From NCBI GenBank assembly GCA_947629285.1, contig CANRDA010000019.1, positions 1 through 14,505 on the forward strand: a stretch of 14,505 bases of DNA, written 5' to 3'. The notes under the pieces were generated by a model. It made no database searches and was not told where the DNA came from. It saw only the letters and a list, made by a program, of their open reading frames with translations. The translations under genes were made by a program, and so were the position numbers. This DNA is from an uncultured Bacilli bacterium. GTDB taxonomy: Bacteria; Bacillota_I; Bacilli_A; RF39; UBA660. Shown piece by piece: positions 6,515 through 13,026 of this stretch (positions are counted from its first letter, which is position 1; every line of letters begins with the position of its first letter).

Positions 6515-7603
6515 ATGGATAATGAAAATACTTTAGATAAAGCAAAAAAATATATAGAAGAGTTTAATAGAAGATATCCAAATAACCATAACTGTTTATA
6601 TATAGGTCCGACTGGTCCAACGGGACCAAAGGGTGAGAATGCATTAAGTATAGAAATTGGAGATGTATCTTTTGTACCTGAAGAAAAAGATGCAAAAATC
6701 ATTAACTCTGGAAGTGAGAATGATTTAGTATTAGATTTCTTTATACCTTATGGTCCTACAGGACCTAAAGGAGAACAAGGAATTCAAGGACCTACTGGAC
6801 CAGTTGGATTAAAGGGTGATAAAGGAGAAAAAGGTAATGATGGAACTAGTGTGACTATACTTGGAAATTATAAAACATATGAAGAACTTGTAAATAATCA
6901 CCCAAATGGAAATCCAGGTAATTCTTATTTAGTTGATACTGATTTATATGTATGGTCTGAAGAAACTAAGAAATGGATAAATGTAGGAACTATTAAAGGT
7001 CCTAAAGGAGATACAGGTCCAGAAGGACCTAAGGGTGAGACTGGAAAAACTGGTCCAAAGGGTGATGTTGGACCAACTGGTGAGAAAGGTCCAAAGGGAG
7101 ATCCTGGAACACTCGATATTCCTGTTGCTTTCTTTTTAACGACTTCTAAAGATTTACAAAATAATCCTTTGGTATTACAACCTCAAGACAATCTTCCACT
7201 TAAACTTATGACTATCGATACTGATTCTAATTATTATTTAAACACAACCAACAACACAATAATATTTTATAATGCAGGACTTTATAAAATAGAATTTTCT
7301 GCATCTGTTCGTACTAATTCACAGGGAAGTGGAAAAAATGATTCTAATGTAATTTCACTCGGATTTAAAAAAGTTGGTGAAGAGCCAGTATATATAGGTA
7401 CATCCACTTGGGGAAACCCTACAACCCCTACTCTAGTTACTGGACACGGTATTTTAGATTTTAAATCTAGTAAGATGTGGTGCCAAATAACAAATCTAAG
7501 TAAAGTGCCTATTGTTTTAGAAAGTCCATCTGTAAATTCACTTAATACAAATTATTCTTTAGTAAGTCCTGTTGTAACACTTCTAATTGAAAGATTAAAA
7601 TAG
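6515..7603 (+). CDS. Collagen-like surface protein (BclA-type, exosporium candidate)
   Basis: The 362-residue protein has three blocks of Gly-X-Y collagen repeats: about 31-40 (GPTGPTGPKG), 80-112 and 162-199. The blocks are separated by two short folded inserts, one with NSGSENDLVLDFFIP and one with NSYLVDTDLYVW and a following W-x-N-V-G. The C-terminal domain (200-362) is predicted beta-rich, like the C1q/TNF-like trimer domain of BclA proteins. The N-terminal 28 residues lack a signal peptide, as in exosporium BclA proteins that assemble from the mother cell. Trimeric fibre formation on spores or cells is the expected role. The ribosome site lies in a hairpin, and a strong terminator follows at 7619. 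Phage tail-collar proteins share the pattern and remain an alternative. Confidence 0.85.
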   Translation: MDNENTLDKAKKYIEEFNRRYPNNHNCLYIGPTGPTGPKGENALSIEIGDVSFVPEEKDAKIINSGSENDLVLDFFIPYGPTGPKGEQGIQGPTGPVGLKGDKGEKGNDGTSVTILGNYKTYEELVNNHPNGNPGNSYLVDTDLYVWSEETKKWINVGTIKGPKGDTGPEGPKGETGKTGPKGDVGPTGEKGPKGDPGTLDIPVAFFLTTSKDLQNNPLVLQPQDNLPLKLMTIDTDSNYYLNTTNNTIIFYNAGLYKIEFSASVRTNSQGSGKNDSNVISLGFKKVGEEPVYIGTSTWGNPTTPTLVTGHGILDFKSSKMWCQITNLSKVPIVLESPSVNSLNTNYSLVSPVVTLLIERLK

Positions 7604-7618
7604 TTTAATTATAATATA

Positions 7619-7660
7619 AATAACATTTGACTAATTCATCAAATGTTATTATTGTTTTTA
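7619..7660 (+). terminator. Terminator of the collagen-like gene
   Basis: AATAACATTTGA (7619-7630) pairs perfectly with TCAAATGTTATT (7639-7650) around an 8-nt loop, followed by ATTGTTTTTA. The stem ends are AT-rich; the core CATTTGA/TCAAATG recurs in hairpins further right. Confidence 0.75.
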
Positions 7661-7696
7661 GTAATATTAAAATTAATAAAATATTTATATTCACTA

Positions 7697-7725
7697 TTGA
7701 TATATAAATATATGTTTGGTATAAT
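7697..7725 (+). promoter_or_regulatory. Strong SigA-type promoter of the 25-residue peptide gene
   Basis: TTGATA (7697-7702) and TATAAT (7720-7725) are separated by exactly 17 bp. The transcript would begin near 7732 with a leader of about 80 nt. That leader contains an imperfect CATTTGA/TCAAA hairpin (about 7737-7755). Confidence 0.65.
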
Positions 7726-7814
7726 GTTAATGGATACATTTGAAAAATATCAAAAGATTACCTTGCTTAATAAAACACACCTTGATAAGATACTTTAAAA
7801 AAGGTGGTGATATT

Positions 7815-7892
7815 ATGACTAAAAGAGAAAATTCTCAATTTGTTATTATATTACTTCTACTTGCTATAATATTTATATTACTAGTTAAATAG
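7815..7892 (+). CDS. Tiny single-pass membrane peptide (25 residues)
   Basis: The ribosome site AAGGTGGTGA (7801-7810) is followed by an ATG and 25 codons. The peptide starts MTKRENSQF, then has an unbroken hydrophobic stretch (about residues 9-24, Val/Ile/Leu/Ala/Phe) and ends in Lys, so it is one membrane helix with a charged cytoplasmic head. It resembles in outline the tiny transmembrane sporulation peptides (YjcZ / 'tiny TM' family) of spore formers, though I do not see their glycine-rich start. It lies next to a collagen-like exosporium candidate, has its own promoter at 7697 and is followed by a terminator at 7942. A toxin of a type I toxin-antitoxin pair is an alternative; the hairpins downstream do not decide it. 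Confidence 0.6.
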   Translation: MTKRENSQFVIILLLLAIIFILLVK

Positions 7893-7898
7893 AAAAAA

Positions 7899-7932
7899 GC
7901 ATTTGATTTCAACAACAGTTGATTTCAAATGC
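7899..7932 (+). repeat. Hairpin of the CATTTGA/TCAAATG group
   Basis: GCATTTGATTTCAA pairs with TTGATTTCAAATGC around CAACAG, with two central T-T mismatches. It is 7 nt after the stop of the 25-residue peptide and about 10 nt before the main terminator. It lacks a T run, so it is not a terminator itself. Confidence 0.6.
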
Positions 7933-7941
7933 AAACCCAAC

Positions 7942-7985
7942 AAAAGGGAAGCATTTGATTCACCCATCAAATGTATCCTTTTTTA
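7942..7985 (+). terminator. Strong terminator after the 25-residue peptide gene
   Basis: AAAAGGGAAGCATTTGAT (7942-7959) pairs with ATCAAATGTATCCTTTT (from 7966) around the loop TCACCC, with one mismatch and two G-T pairs. A T run follows to 7984. The apical core CATTTGAT/ATCAAATG is shared with the hairpins at 7619 and 7899. Confidence 0.8.
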
Positions 7986-8104
7986 TTATATGCAAGTTTC
8001 CTTGACATATTTAATATACCATAAAAATGATTTTATTGCAACTCTTTTTACTTTATAAAAATCATACTTTAATAACACTCTTTAAACATTCTAAATAAAA
8101 TGTG

Positions 8105-8135
8105 TGCTATAATATTTGTAAGTATGAATTGGAGG
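8105..8135 (+). promoter_or_regulatory. Extended -10 promoter and leader of the deoxyribosyltransferase-like gene
   Basis: TGC-TATAAT (8105-8113) is an extended -10; no good -35 lies 16-18 bp upstream. The stretch 8108-8129 is identical over 22 nt to 8608-8629 before the next gene. GGAGG (8131-8135) sits 6 nt before the ATG at 8142. An inverted repeat ATGATTTT/AAAATCAT (8027-8034 and 8058-8065) lies upstream. The rest of 7986-8100 shows no gene. Confidence 0.6.
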
Positions 8136-8141
8136 AAAAGT

Positions 8142-8573
8142 ATGCAATATGATTTTTTTATAGCCGGAAGAGCTCGAAACAAAGATAATATTTTAAAGAT
8201 ATGTAATTTGTTAGACAAGTATAACATATCTTACTATTGTTTTTTAAAAAACGAAGAAAATTGGGGATATGGCAATAGTAATCAAACGCCAGAAGAAAGA
8301 CAAAAAGAATTTGAAGCCTTAGATTTAAAAAGTGATATCGTTTTAAACTTGTTCAAACAAGATATTGAGGGAGAAAAAGCATCTAAAAATTTATTACTTG
8401 TTTTACCTGCAGGCAAGGCAGCTCATATAGAAGCAGGAATTGCTTATGGTATGGGCAAAAAATGCTATGCTATAGGTGAATTTGATACAACAGATACTTT
8501 ATACAATATTTTTGATAAAATTTTTAAAGACGAAACTGAGCTAGAACATTTTTTAAAAACATATATAAAATGA
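8142..8573 (+). CDS. Nucleoside 2-deoxyribosyltransferase-like protein
   Basis: The 143-residue protein starts with a Rossmann-like strand (YDFFIAGRAR). Its C-terminal half has the core pattern LLLVLPAGKAAHIEAGIAYGMGKK (about residues 84-107, key Pro89, Gly91, His95, Glu97). This matches deoxyribosyltransferase-superfamily proteins, where the Glu is the catalytic nucleophile that takes deoxyribose from a base. Related folds also hydrolyse nucleotides or sense them. Residues 36-58 form a charged insert. I start at 8142 (GGAGG, 6-nt spacing); the in-frame ATG at 8100 lies upstream of the -10 and would not be transcribed. The neighbour is a HD-hydrolase/kinase fusion with the same leader, so the two probably act together in nucleotide metabolism or signalling. 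The exact substrate is unknown. Confidence 0.65.
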   Translation: MQYDFFIAGRARNKDNILKICNLLDKYNISYYCFLKNEENWGYGNSNQTPEERQKEFEALDLKSDIVLNLFKQDIEGEKASKNLLLVLPAGKAAHIEAGIAYGMGKKCYAIGEFDTTDTLYNIFDKIFKDETELEHFLKTYIK

Positions 8574-8585
8574 TATCTAATTCTA

Positions 8586-8634
8586 TTGATATCTGCTATA
8601 TACTTGATATAATATTTGTAAGTATGAATGGAGG
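8586..8634 (+). promoter_or_regulatory. Promoter and leader of the HD/kinase fusion gene (copy of 8108-8129)
   Basis: TTGATA (8586-8591) and TATAAT (8608-8613) are 16 bp apart, with an extended TGA before the -10. Positions 8608-8629 are identical to 8108-8129, exactly 500 bp away, and both continue into GGAGGAA. GGAGG (8630-8634) is 6 nt from the ATG at 8641. GATATC occurs at two sites just after the upstream gene's stop. Confidence 0.7.
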
Positions 8635-8640
8635 AATAAT

Positions 8641-9978
8641 ATGGATATTAAAGAAAAAGCAAAAGAATTTGCTATAAAAGCTCATATGGGGCAAATTAGA
8701 AAAAATGAATCTGATAAACCTATGATAATGCATCCACTTAAAGTTGGACAACTTTTAGAATCATTCGGATATGATGACAATGTTGTTGCAGCTGCTTATT
8801 TACACGACGTTGTAGAAGATACAAAATATACTATCGAAGATATTGAAAAAGAATTTGGTAATGATATAGCCTCTCTTGTAATGGATGCATCAGAGCCTGA
8901 TAAATCATTATCTTGGGAAGAAAGGAAAAAGCACACCATAGAAAATACTAAAACATTACCCCTTAGAAATAAACTAATAATATGCGCTGATAAAATAGAT
9001 AACCTAGAAGATTTATTTTTAAAATTTGAAAAAACTGGTAAAAGAGATTTTAGTGCTTTTAACAGAGGAGAAGAATCTAAAAAATGGTACTATACAAATA
9101 TTTATAAAAGTTTAATAAATGGTATAGATGAAGACCTTCCTATATTTAAAAAATTAAAAGAACTGCTAGACAAAGTATTTTATAAGAGTGAAGATACATT
9201 TTTAAAGGATGTTATATTTGATAATAACAAAGACTACTATTTAAAACTTAGAAAGTTACACGCTCAAAAACTAGAATTACAAAAGCTTAAATCTTTAATC
9301 ACACCATCTAAACCTTTTGTTATAGAGTTTACAGGCACACCTAGAACTGGCAAAACAACTACGATAAATAATTTATACGATTTCTTTAAAAAAGGAGGAT
9401 TCGATGTATCTATAATAGAAGAATTTACAACTTCTAAGAATTATAAAAAGATGATAAAAAATGAATTAAAAGACATGAATGTTTCTGATAGAAATTTAGA
9501 AATAATTAAATTAGTACACGAACAATTACAAAAGGCTTTAGAAGATAAAAAAGATATAATTATAATTGATAGGTCTTTAAATGATAGACAGATATGGAAT
9601 TATAGATGTTTACTTAAAAAAGATATGCCTGAAGATTTGTATTTAGAGGCTAAGAAAAAATATTCAAAGATTTCAAAAGAATTAATTAATTTTTTAGTTA
9701 TTACTTATGCTGATTCTTTAACCTCTTTAAAACGCGATTATAATTCTAGTTTAGCACTTGAAAAAAGAAGTTTCTTAAATTTAGAAAATATAGATGAGTA
9801 TAACAAAAGTTTAAATGACTTAAAAGACTTATTTAAAAAAAGTGTAGATTCAATGATTTTATTAGACACCTCAAATATTAGTATGAATGATATTTCTATA
9901 GAAGTTGCATCTGAAATTTTACCTGCTATTAGAAAAACTTACATTAAAGAATTTAAACAAAAATATAATTTAAAATAA
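8641..9978 (+). CDS. Fusion of SpoT/MESH1-like HD hydrolase and deoxynucleoside-kinase-like P-loop domain
   Basis: This 445-residue protein has two enzyme domains. Residues 1-180 are an RSH-type HD hydrolase: KAHMGQIRK, HPLKV (His31), LHDVVEDT (His55, Asp56) and ADKIDNL (Asp117). In MESH1/SpoT this fold removes the 3'-pyrophosphate of (p)ppGpp; there is no synthetase domain. After a charged linker, residues 226-430 form a P-loop kinase: GTPRTGKT (232-239), a probable lid Arg segment near 364-376, and DRSLNDR (310-316). The last resembles the DRS/ERS motif of deoxynucleoside and thymidylate kinases. It probably phosphorylates a nucleoside or nucleotide while the HD part hydrolyses a phosphorylated one. 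The promoter matches that of the deoxyribosyltransferase-like gene. A role in alarmone control, salvage or phage defence is inference. Confidence 0.8.
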   Translation: MDIKEKAKEFAIKAHMGQIRKNESDKPMIMHPLKVGQLLESFGYDDNVVAAAYLHDVVEDTKYTIEDIEKEFGNDIASLVMDASEPDKSLSWEERKKHTIENTKTLPLRNKLIICADKIDNLEDLFLKFEKTGKRDFSAFNRGEESKKWYYTNIYKSLINGIDEDLPIFKKLKELLDKVFYKSEDTFLKDVIFDNNKDYYLKLRKLHAQKLELQKLKSLITPSKPFVIEFTGTPRTGKTTTINNLYDFFKKGGFDVSIIEEFTTSKNYKKMIKNELKDMNVSDRNLEIIKLVHEQLQKALEDKKDIIIIDRSLNDRQIWNYRCLLKKDMPEDLYLEAKKKYSKISKELINFLVITYADSLTSLKRDYNSSLALEKRSFLNLENIDEYNKSLNDLKDLFKKSVDSMILLDTSNISMNDISIEVASEILPAIRKTYIKEFKQKYNLK

Positions 9979-10021
9979 AAAGATGGTATACAAAGTATTA
10001 ATGCTCAATATCATCTTTTTT
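9977..10021. terminator. Bidirectional terminator between the fusion gene and the yhcG relic
   Basis: AAAAAGATGGTAT (9977-9989) pairs with ATATCATCTTTTT (10008-10020), 13 bp with one G-T pair, around an 18-nt loop. T runs follow in both directions. It starts at the stop codon of the fusion gene and overlaps the last codons of the minus-strand relic. Confidence 0.75.
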
Positions 10022-10376
10022 AGTTTCATTTAAAACTTTTTCTACTTCATTAATTAATTGTTCTTTATCAGGAATATAATAAGTATAAGTAGAAGCAAAA
10101 ATATTATTGGATAAGCCACCTAAAGCAAACTCTAGCATAATGTTATCTTTTTCAGCACATAAAATGATACCAATAGGTTTCCCATCATCTTCTGAATTTA
10201 CAACTTGTTCGTAATAGTTTAAATATAAATTCATTTTCATTTGATACTATTATTCTTCCTATATTCCAATACACATAAATAATAGATTTATTGATTTCAT
10301 TAGCTAAATTAGACTTAACTTCTTCTACTAAATTAGTAATTCTTTGAATCATTTTATTATTGCTTTTTTCTAACAT
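9998..10376 (-). pseudogene. Decayed YhcG/DUF1016 PD-(D/E)XK nuclease gene with internal deletion
   Basis: Two pieces of one family are joined out of frame. From 10376 the reading frame gives the N-terminus of DUF1016 (YhcG) proteins, ending in YWNIGRII near residue 47. It then shifts and stops at about 10185. In another frame, from about 10240 to 9998, comes the family C-terminus, with YLNYYEQ, GKPIGIILCAEKDN and NNIFASTY. The region between, which in intact proteins of roughly 350 residues holds most of the nuclease domain, is absent. The start retains AGAAAGGAG. These nucleases often accompany restriction-modification genes or act as defence accessories. The piece cannot make an active enzyme. 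A weak promoter (TTGACA at 10468-10473, TATGAT at 10447-10452, spacing 15) precedes it. Confidence 0.85.
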
Positions 10377-10396
10377 AAATGCTCCTTTCTAAATTA

Positions 10397-10412
10397 GTCA
10401 GACGCGTCTGAC
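10397..10412. promoter_or_regulatory. 16-bp perfect palindrome GTCAGACGCGTCTGAC
   Basis: It lies 20 bp upstream of the yhcG relic start, in the leader on the minus strand. It is GC-rich with a CGCG centre in otherwise AT-rich DNA. It may be a binding or recognition site connected with YhcG, or an RNA hairpin in its leader. I have an unverified impression that such palindromes precede other DUF1016 genes. Confidence 0.55.
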
Positions 10413-10610
10413 CAATCTTTTTTATTTAAAATTCTAATAATATTTCATCATATAAATTGCTAAATAGTGTCAATATTAGTTAATTTTTTTGATTATTTTG
10501 TTTATGACAAAATTATTAACCAACTAGAAATTTTGACAATTCTATCAAAATATCCTGTGGAGATTTTTTGAAAATAAAAAATCACCTCAAATAGAGATGA
10601 AATATATTAA
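10413..10610. other. Intergenic DNA with a 14-bp imperfect hairpin
   Basis: No gene seen. TGTGGAGATTTTTT (10556-10569) and AAAAAATCACCTCA (10576-10589) pair at 12 of 14 positions around GAAAAT. On the minus strand the same arm reads GAGGTGA, a possible orphan ribosome site without a start codon in range. The weak yhcG promoter lies in the left half. Confidence 0.4.
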
Positions 10611-10724
10611 ATGTCCGAAAAGTTCGAACAGATTCGTCAATGGAGCGATAACTTTACTTATATTCGAAAAATTATACTCTCAAGATTGACTAAATCAACT
10701 AAATTAATTGTACCAAATTTCTAA
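10611..10724 (+). pseudogene. Possible 5' remnant of a gene cut by the mobile element
   Basis: ATG at 10611 opens a 37-codon frame. The first 32 codons lie before the left inverted repeat and the stop lies inside it. The stretch is richer in G and C and uses codons such as TGG, CGT, AGC and CTC, unlike the surrounding non-coding DNA. The product starts MSEKFEQIRQWSDNFTY; I do not recognise it. There is no clear ribosome site. It may be the beginning of a gene truncated by the insertion, or chance. Confidence 0.3.
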
Positions 10725-10728
10725 CGAA
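10707..10728 (+). repeat. Left 22-bp terminal inverted repeat
   Basis: It begins ATTGTACCAAATTTC and ends AACGAA, and is the exact reverse complement of 13027-13048. Identity stops on both sides, which marks the repeat length as 22 bp. Confidence 0.9.
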
Positions 10729-10777
10729 AAGTCAGTATACATCAATTAATTTGTAAAAAAATATTGCAAAATAAAAA

Positions 10778-10853
10778 GTGTTGGAGTATTATAGTTTCTG
10801 ACCAAAGAAAGATAATAAATCCAACACATTTATTATTATACTCCGTTTTTTTT
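10778..10853 (+). promoter_or_regulatory. Mutually exclusive hairpins before the recombinase gene (possible attenuator)
   Basis: GTGTTGGA (10778-10785) can pair with TCCAACAC (10820-10827). Overlapping it, GGAGTATTATA (10783-10793) can pair with TATTATACTCC (10834-10844), with one mismatch, followed by G and eight T. The two structures share 10783-10785, so only one can form. The second has the shape of a terminator with a long loop. Transcript start and any ligand or leader peptide are unknown; the folding is read by eye. Confidence 0.45.
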
Positions 10854-10871
10854 AAATGTAAAGGTTTATGT

Positions 10872-10901
10872 CTCTCTTTGATAAATGAAGGGAGTTTTTT
10901 T
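10872..10901 (+). promoter_or_regulatory. Hairpin over the ribosome site of the recombinase gene
   Basis: CTCTCTT (10872-10878) pairs with AAGGGAG (10888-10894), with one T-G pair, followed by seven T and the ATG at 10902. The ribosome site is thus in the 3' arm. The layout copies that of the collagen-like gene at 6472-6514. Confidence 0.5.
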
Positions 10902-11750
10902 ATGAATACTGATGAAAATCAAAAAATTTGGATTGATAAAATCCAACAAAATTTAATCTTAAGAGGAAGGAGTGATAAAACTTTTGTTAATTATAAAAGC
11001 GTCTTAAATAGATTCTTTAAGTTCTATGATTCTAATGTCAATATTGCATCTTTAAAAGAAAATGATATTATTGATTTCCTTAATCATGAATACCTTATTC
11101 CTAATAAATGCAAATGTTCTTATAATCTTGCTGTTTGTTCTATTAGACTACTTTATATTCTTTGCTTTAATGTTTCTCTTAATAGAATTTTATTACCTAC
11201 TTCTAAGTTAACTAAAAAGTTACCCACTATTTTATCTATAGATCTTTTTGCTAAAATTGTTAATGATCAAAAATTTCTTAAACATAAATGTTGGCTTTTA
11301 CTTGGATTCTTCTGTGGTCTGCGTGTAAGTGAAGTTGCTCGAATTAAAGTTGAAGATGTTTTTGTTAAACAAAATAGACTTAAGGTTTTAGGTAAGGGCG
11401 CTAAAGAAAGATTTACTATTTTACCTAATATTGTTATTAAGGCTTTACGCGCTTATTGTATTAAAAACAACATTAAATCTGGATATATCTTTAAAGGTTC
11501 TAATAACAAACCTTTTATGAATGAAAAAACTATTATTAATTGTTTTTCTACTATTAAAGATTTATATAATTTAGATGATAATATTTCTTTTCATTCTTTA
11601 AGACATTCTTTTGCTACTTATTATTTATTAAATGGTGGCTCACTTCTTAAATTACAATCTATGCTTGGTCATTCTAATATTAATACTACTACTATTTATA
11701 TTCATTTATCTCAAAGTTTTAATGGTTCTGATGGAGTTAAGTATGTCTAA
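10902..11750 (+). CDS. Tyrosine site-specific recombinase of the mobile element
   Basis: The 282-residue recombinase cuts and joins DNA through a phosphotyrosine link. Residues 8-95 form a SAM-like core-binding domain. The catalytic domain has all expected residues: Arg141 (GLRVSEVARI), Lys165 (GKGAKER), His231 and Arg234 (HSLRHSFAT), His257 (LGHSNINTT) and Tyr266. Length and layout are XerC/D-like. I chose 10902 because AAGGGAG is 7 nt upstream; an in-frame ATG at 10764 would include leader DNA with hairpins. The stop overlaps the transposase start by 8 nt, so translation is probably coupled. It may resolve circular intermediates or act with the HUH transposase; which one moves the element is unknown. 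Confidence 0.9.
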   Translation: MNTDENQKIWIDKIQQNLILRGRSDKTFVNYKSVLNRFFKFYDSNVNIASLKENDIIDFLNHEYLIPNKCKCSYNLAVCSIRLLYILCFNVSLNRILLPTSKLTKKLPTILSIDLFAKIVNDQKFLKHKCWLLLGFFCGLRVSEVARIKVEDVFVKQNRLKVLGKGAKERFTILPNIVIKALRAYCIKNNIKSGYIFKGSNNKPFMNEKTIINCFSTIKDLYNLDDNISFHSLRHSFATYYLLNGGSLLKLQSMLGHSNINTTTIYIHLSQSFNGSDGVKYV

Positions 11751-12870
11751 ATATACTATCCAGGATATATTTATTAATTATGGTAATGAATATACTAAAA
11801 AATACAAATTATCTAAAGAGCAATGGAATGTTTTTAATGCGATTAGAAATTGTCAAACGGAAAACCTTGGTTATCATGTTTGTATTTGTGAGGAATGCGG
11901 TGAGGAATATTTTGGATATAATTCCTGCCGTAATAGGCATTGTCCTATGTGTCAAAATTATGCTAGAGAAAAATGGATTAAAAATGAATCTAGTTATTTA
12001 CTTGATTCTAAATATTTTCATATTATTACTACTGTTCCTTATGAATTAAATGATATATTTATGAATAACCCTAAAATTTGTTACAACATTTTGTTTAGGG
12101 CTACTAGTGAATCTATTCTTACTTTGGCTAATGCTCCTAAATGGTTAGGCGCTAAAGTTGGGATTACTTCTATTCTTCATACTTGGGGTCAAACTATGGA
12201 AATGCATCCACATATTCACTCTATTGTTACTGGAGGTGGGCTTAAAAATAATAAATGGATTTCTTGCAATAATGACTATCTAGTTAAAGTTCAAGTTTTA
12301 GGTTCTTTATTTAAAAAGAAATTTCTATATTATTTAAAACATGAATTTGATAATTTATCTTTAAACGACAACATCAATAACATTAAACATTTTAACAAAT
12401 TTCTTGAACCACTTTATAACAAAACTTGGATTACTTATATTGAACCTCCTAAAGGTAATCCTGAAAATGTTGTTGAATATGTTGGAAGATATTCTTTTAG
12501 AGTAGCCATTTCTAATGAAAGAATTAAAAAAGTTGAAAATGATTTGGTTACCTTTGAATATAAAGACTATAAAGATAATTCTAAAATTAAAGAAATGACT
12601 ATATCTGCATTAGAATTTATTAGAAGATTTCTTATGCATGTACTACCTGACAATTTTACTAAAATTAAACATTATGGAATACTTTCAAATAGAAATAAAA
12701 AGAATAATATTAAATTATACAGATTACTTATTTCTAAAATTTTAGATAATGAATTTATTTCTTCAATAACTAGAAAATTTCATGAATTTAAATGTAGTAA
12801 ATGTGGTTCGGTTAACTTTAACTACTTTTTTAACTATAATGCAAAACGAACCCATATACCACAATTATAG
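11743..12870 (+). CDS. IS91-family transposase (HUH/Y2 type)
   Basis: The 375-residue protein begins with a zinc domain (cysteines at about 47, 49, 52, 62, 67 and 70, plus His66). The HUH metal-binding motif HPHIH is at 155-159, and the paired tyrosines Tyr246 and Tyr250 in YVGRYSFRVAISN match IS91 rolling-circle transposases, which nick one DNA strand and stay joined to its 5' end. A second CxxC pair (about 351-354) is near the C-terminus. The length is near the usual 380-400. The ATG at 11743 has GGAG 6 nt upstream and overlaps the recombinase stop; the in-frame ATG at 11632 lies deep in that gene. All motifs appear intact. Confidence 0.9.
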   Translation: MSKYTIQDIFINYGNEYTKKYKLSKEQWNVFNAIRNCQTENLGYHVCICEECGEEYFGYNSCRNRHCPMCQNYAREKWIKNESSYLLDSKYFHIITTVPYELNDIFMNNPKICYNILFRATSESILTLANAPKWLGAKVGITSILHTWGQTMEMHPHIHSIVTGGGLKNNKWISCNNDYLVKVQVLGSLFKKKFLYYLKHEFDNLSLNDNINNIKHFNKFLEPLYNKTWITYIEPPKGNPENVVEYVGRYSFRVAISNERIKKVENDLVTFEYKDYKDNSKIKEMTISALEFIRRFLMHVLPDNFTKIKHYGILSNRNKKNNIKLYRLLISKILDNEFISSITRKFHEFKCSKCGSVNFNYFFNYNAKRTHIPQL

Positions 12871-13026
12871 TAATTACATTCAGGATTCCATACTTTAGGG
12901 GTAAGGGGTCACTATATTCAAATTTCATTGTTTTTGGCAATATCAAACAATAATTTATATAATACAATATTATTTATGAAAAATTTTTAATATAAAGCAA
13001 TTAATACTTTCCCCTTATTCTTTTGC
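12871..13026 (+). other. Non-coding right end of the mobile element with hairpins
   Basis: ATTGTTT/AAACAAT (12927-12933 and 12945-12951) forms a small hairpin. TAAGGGG (12902-12908) and CCCCTTA (13011-13017) are a wider inverted pair enclosing it. IS91-type elements carry subterminal hairpins at their origin and termination ends, so these may be cleavage-guiding structures. No open frame is seen. Confidence 0.4.

Noticed and set aside
6496..6702. Minus-strand frame with GPVGPVGP opposite the collagen-like gene
   Set aside because: It is the mirror of the Gly-Pro codons of the plus-strand gene, with no ribosome site.
8100..8141. Longer N-terminus for the deoxyribosyltransferase-like protein (ATG at 8100)
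   Set aside because: This ATG lies upstream of the -10 element, and the ribosome site points to 8142.
10764..10901. Longer N-terminus for the tyrosine recombinase
   Set aside because: The extra 46 residues translate the hairpin leader and have no recombinase character; AAGGGAG points to 10902.
11780..12049. Second plus-strand frame inside the transposase gene
   Set aside because: It lies in another frame of a gene with complete IS91 motifs and has no start signal of its own.
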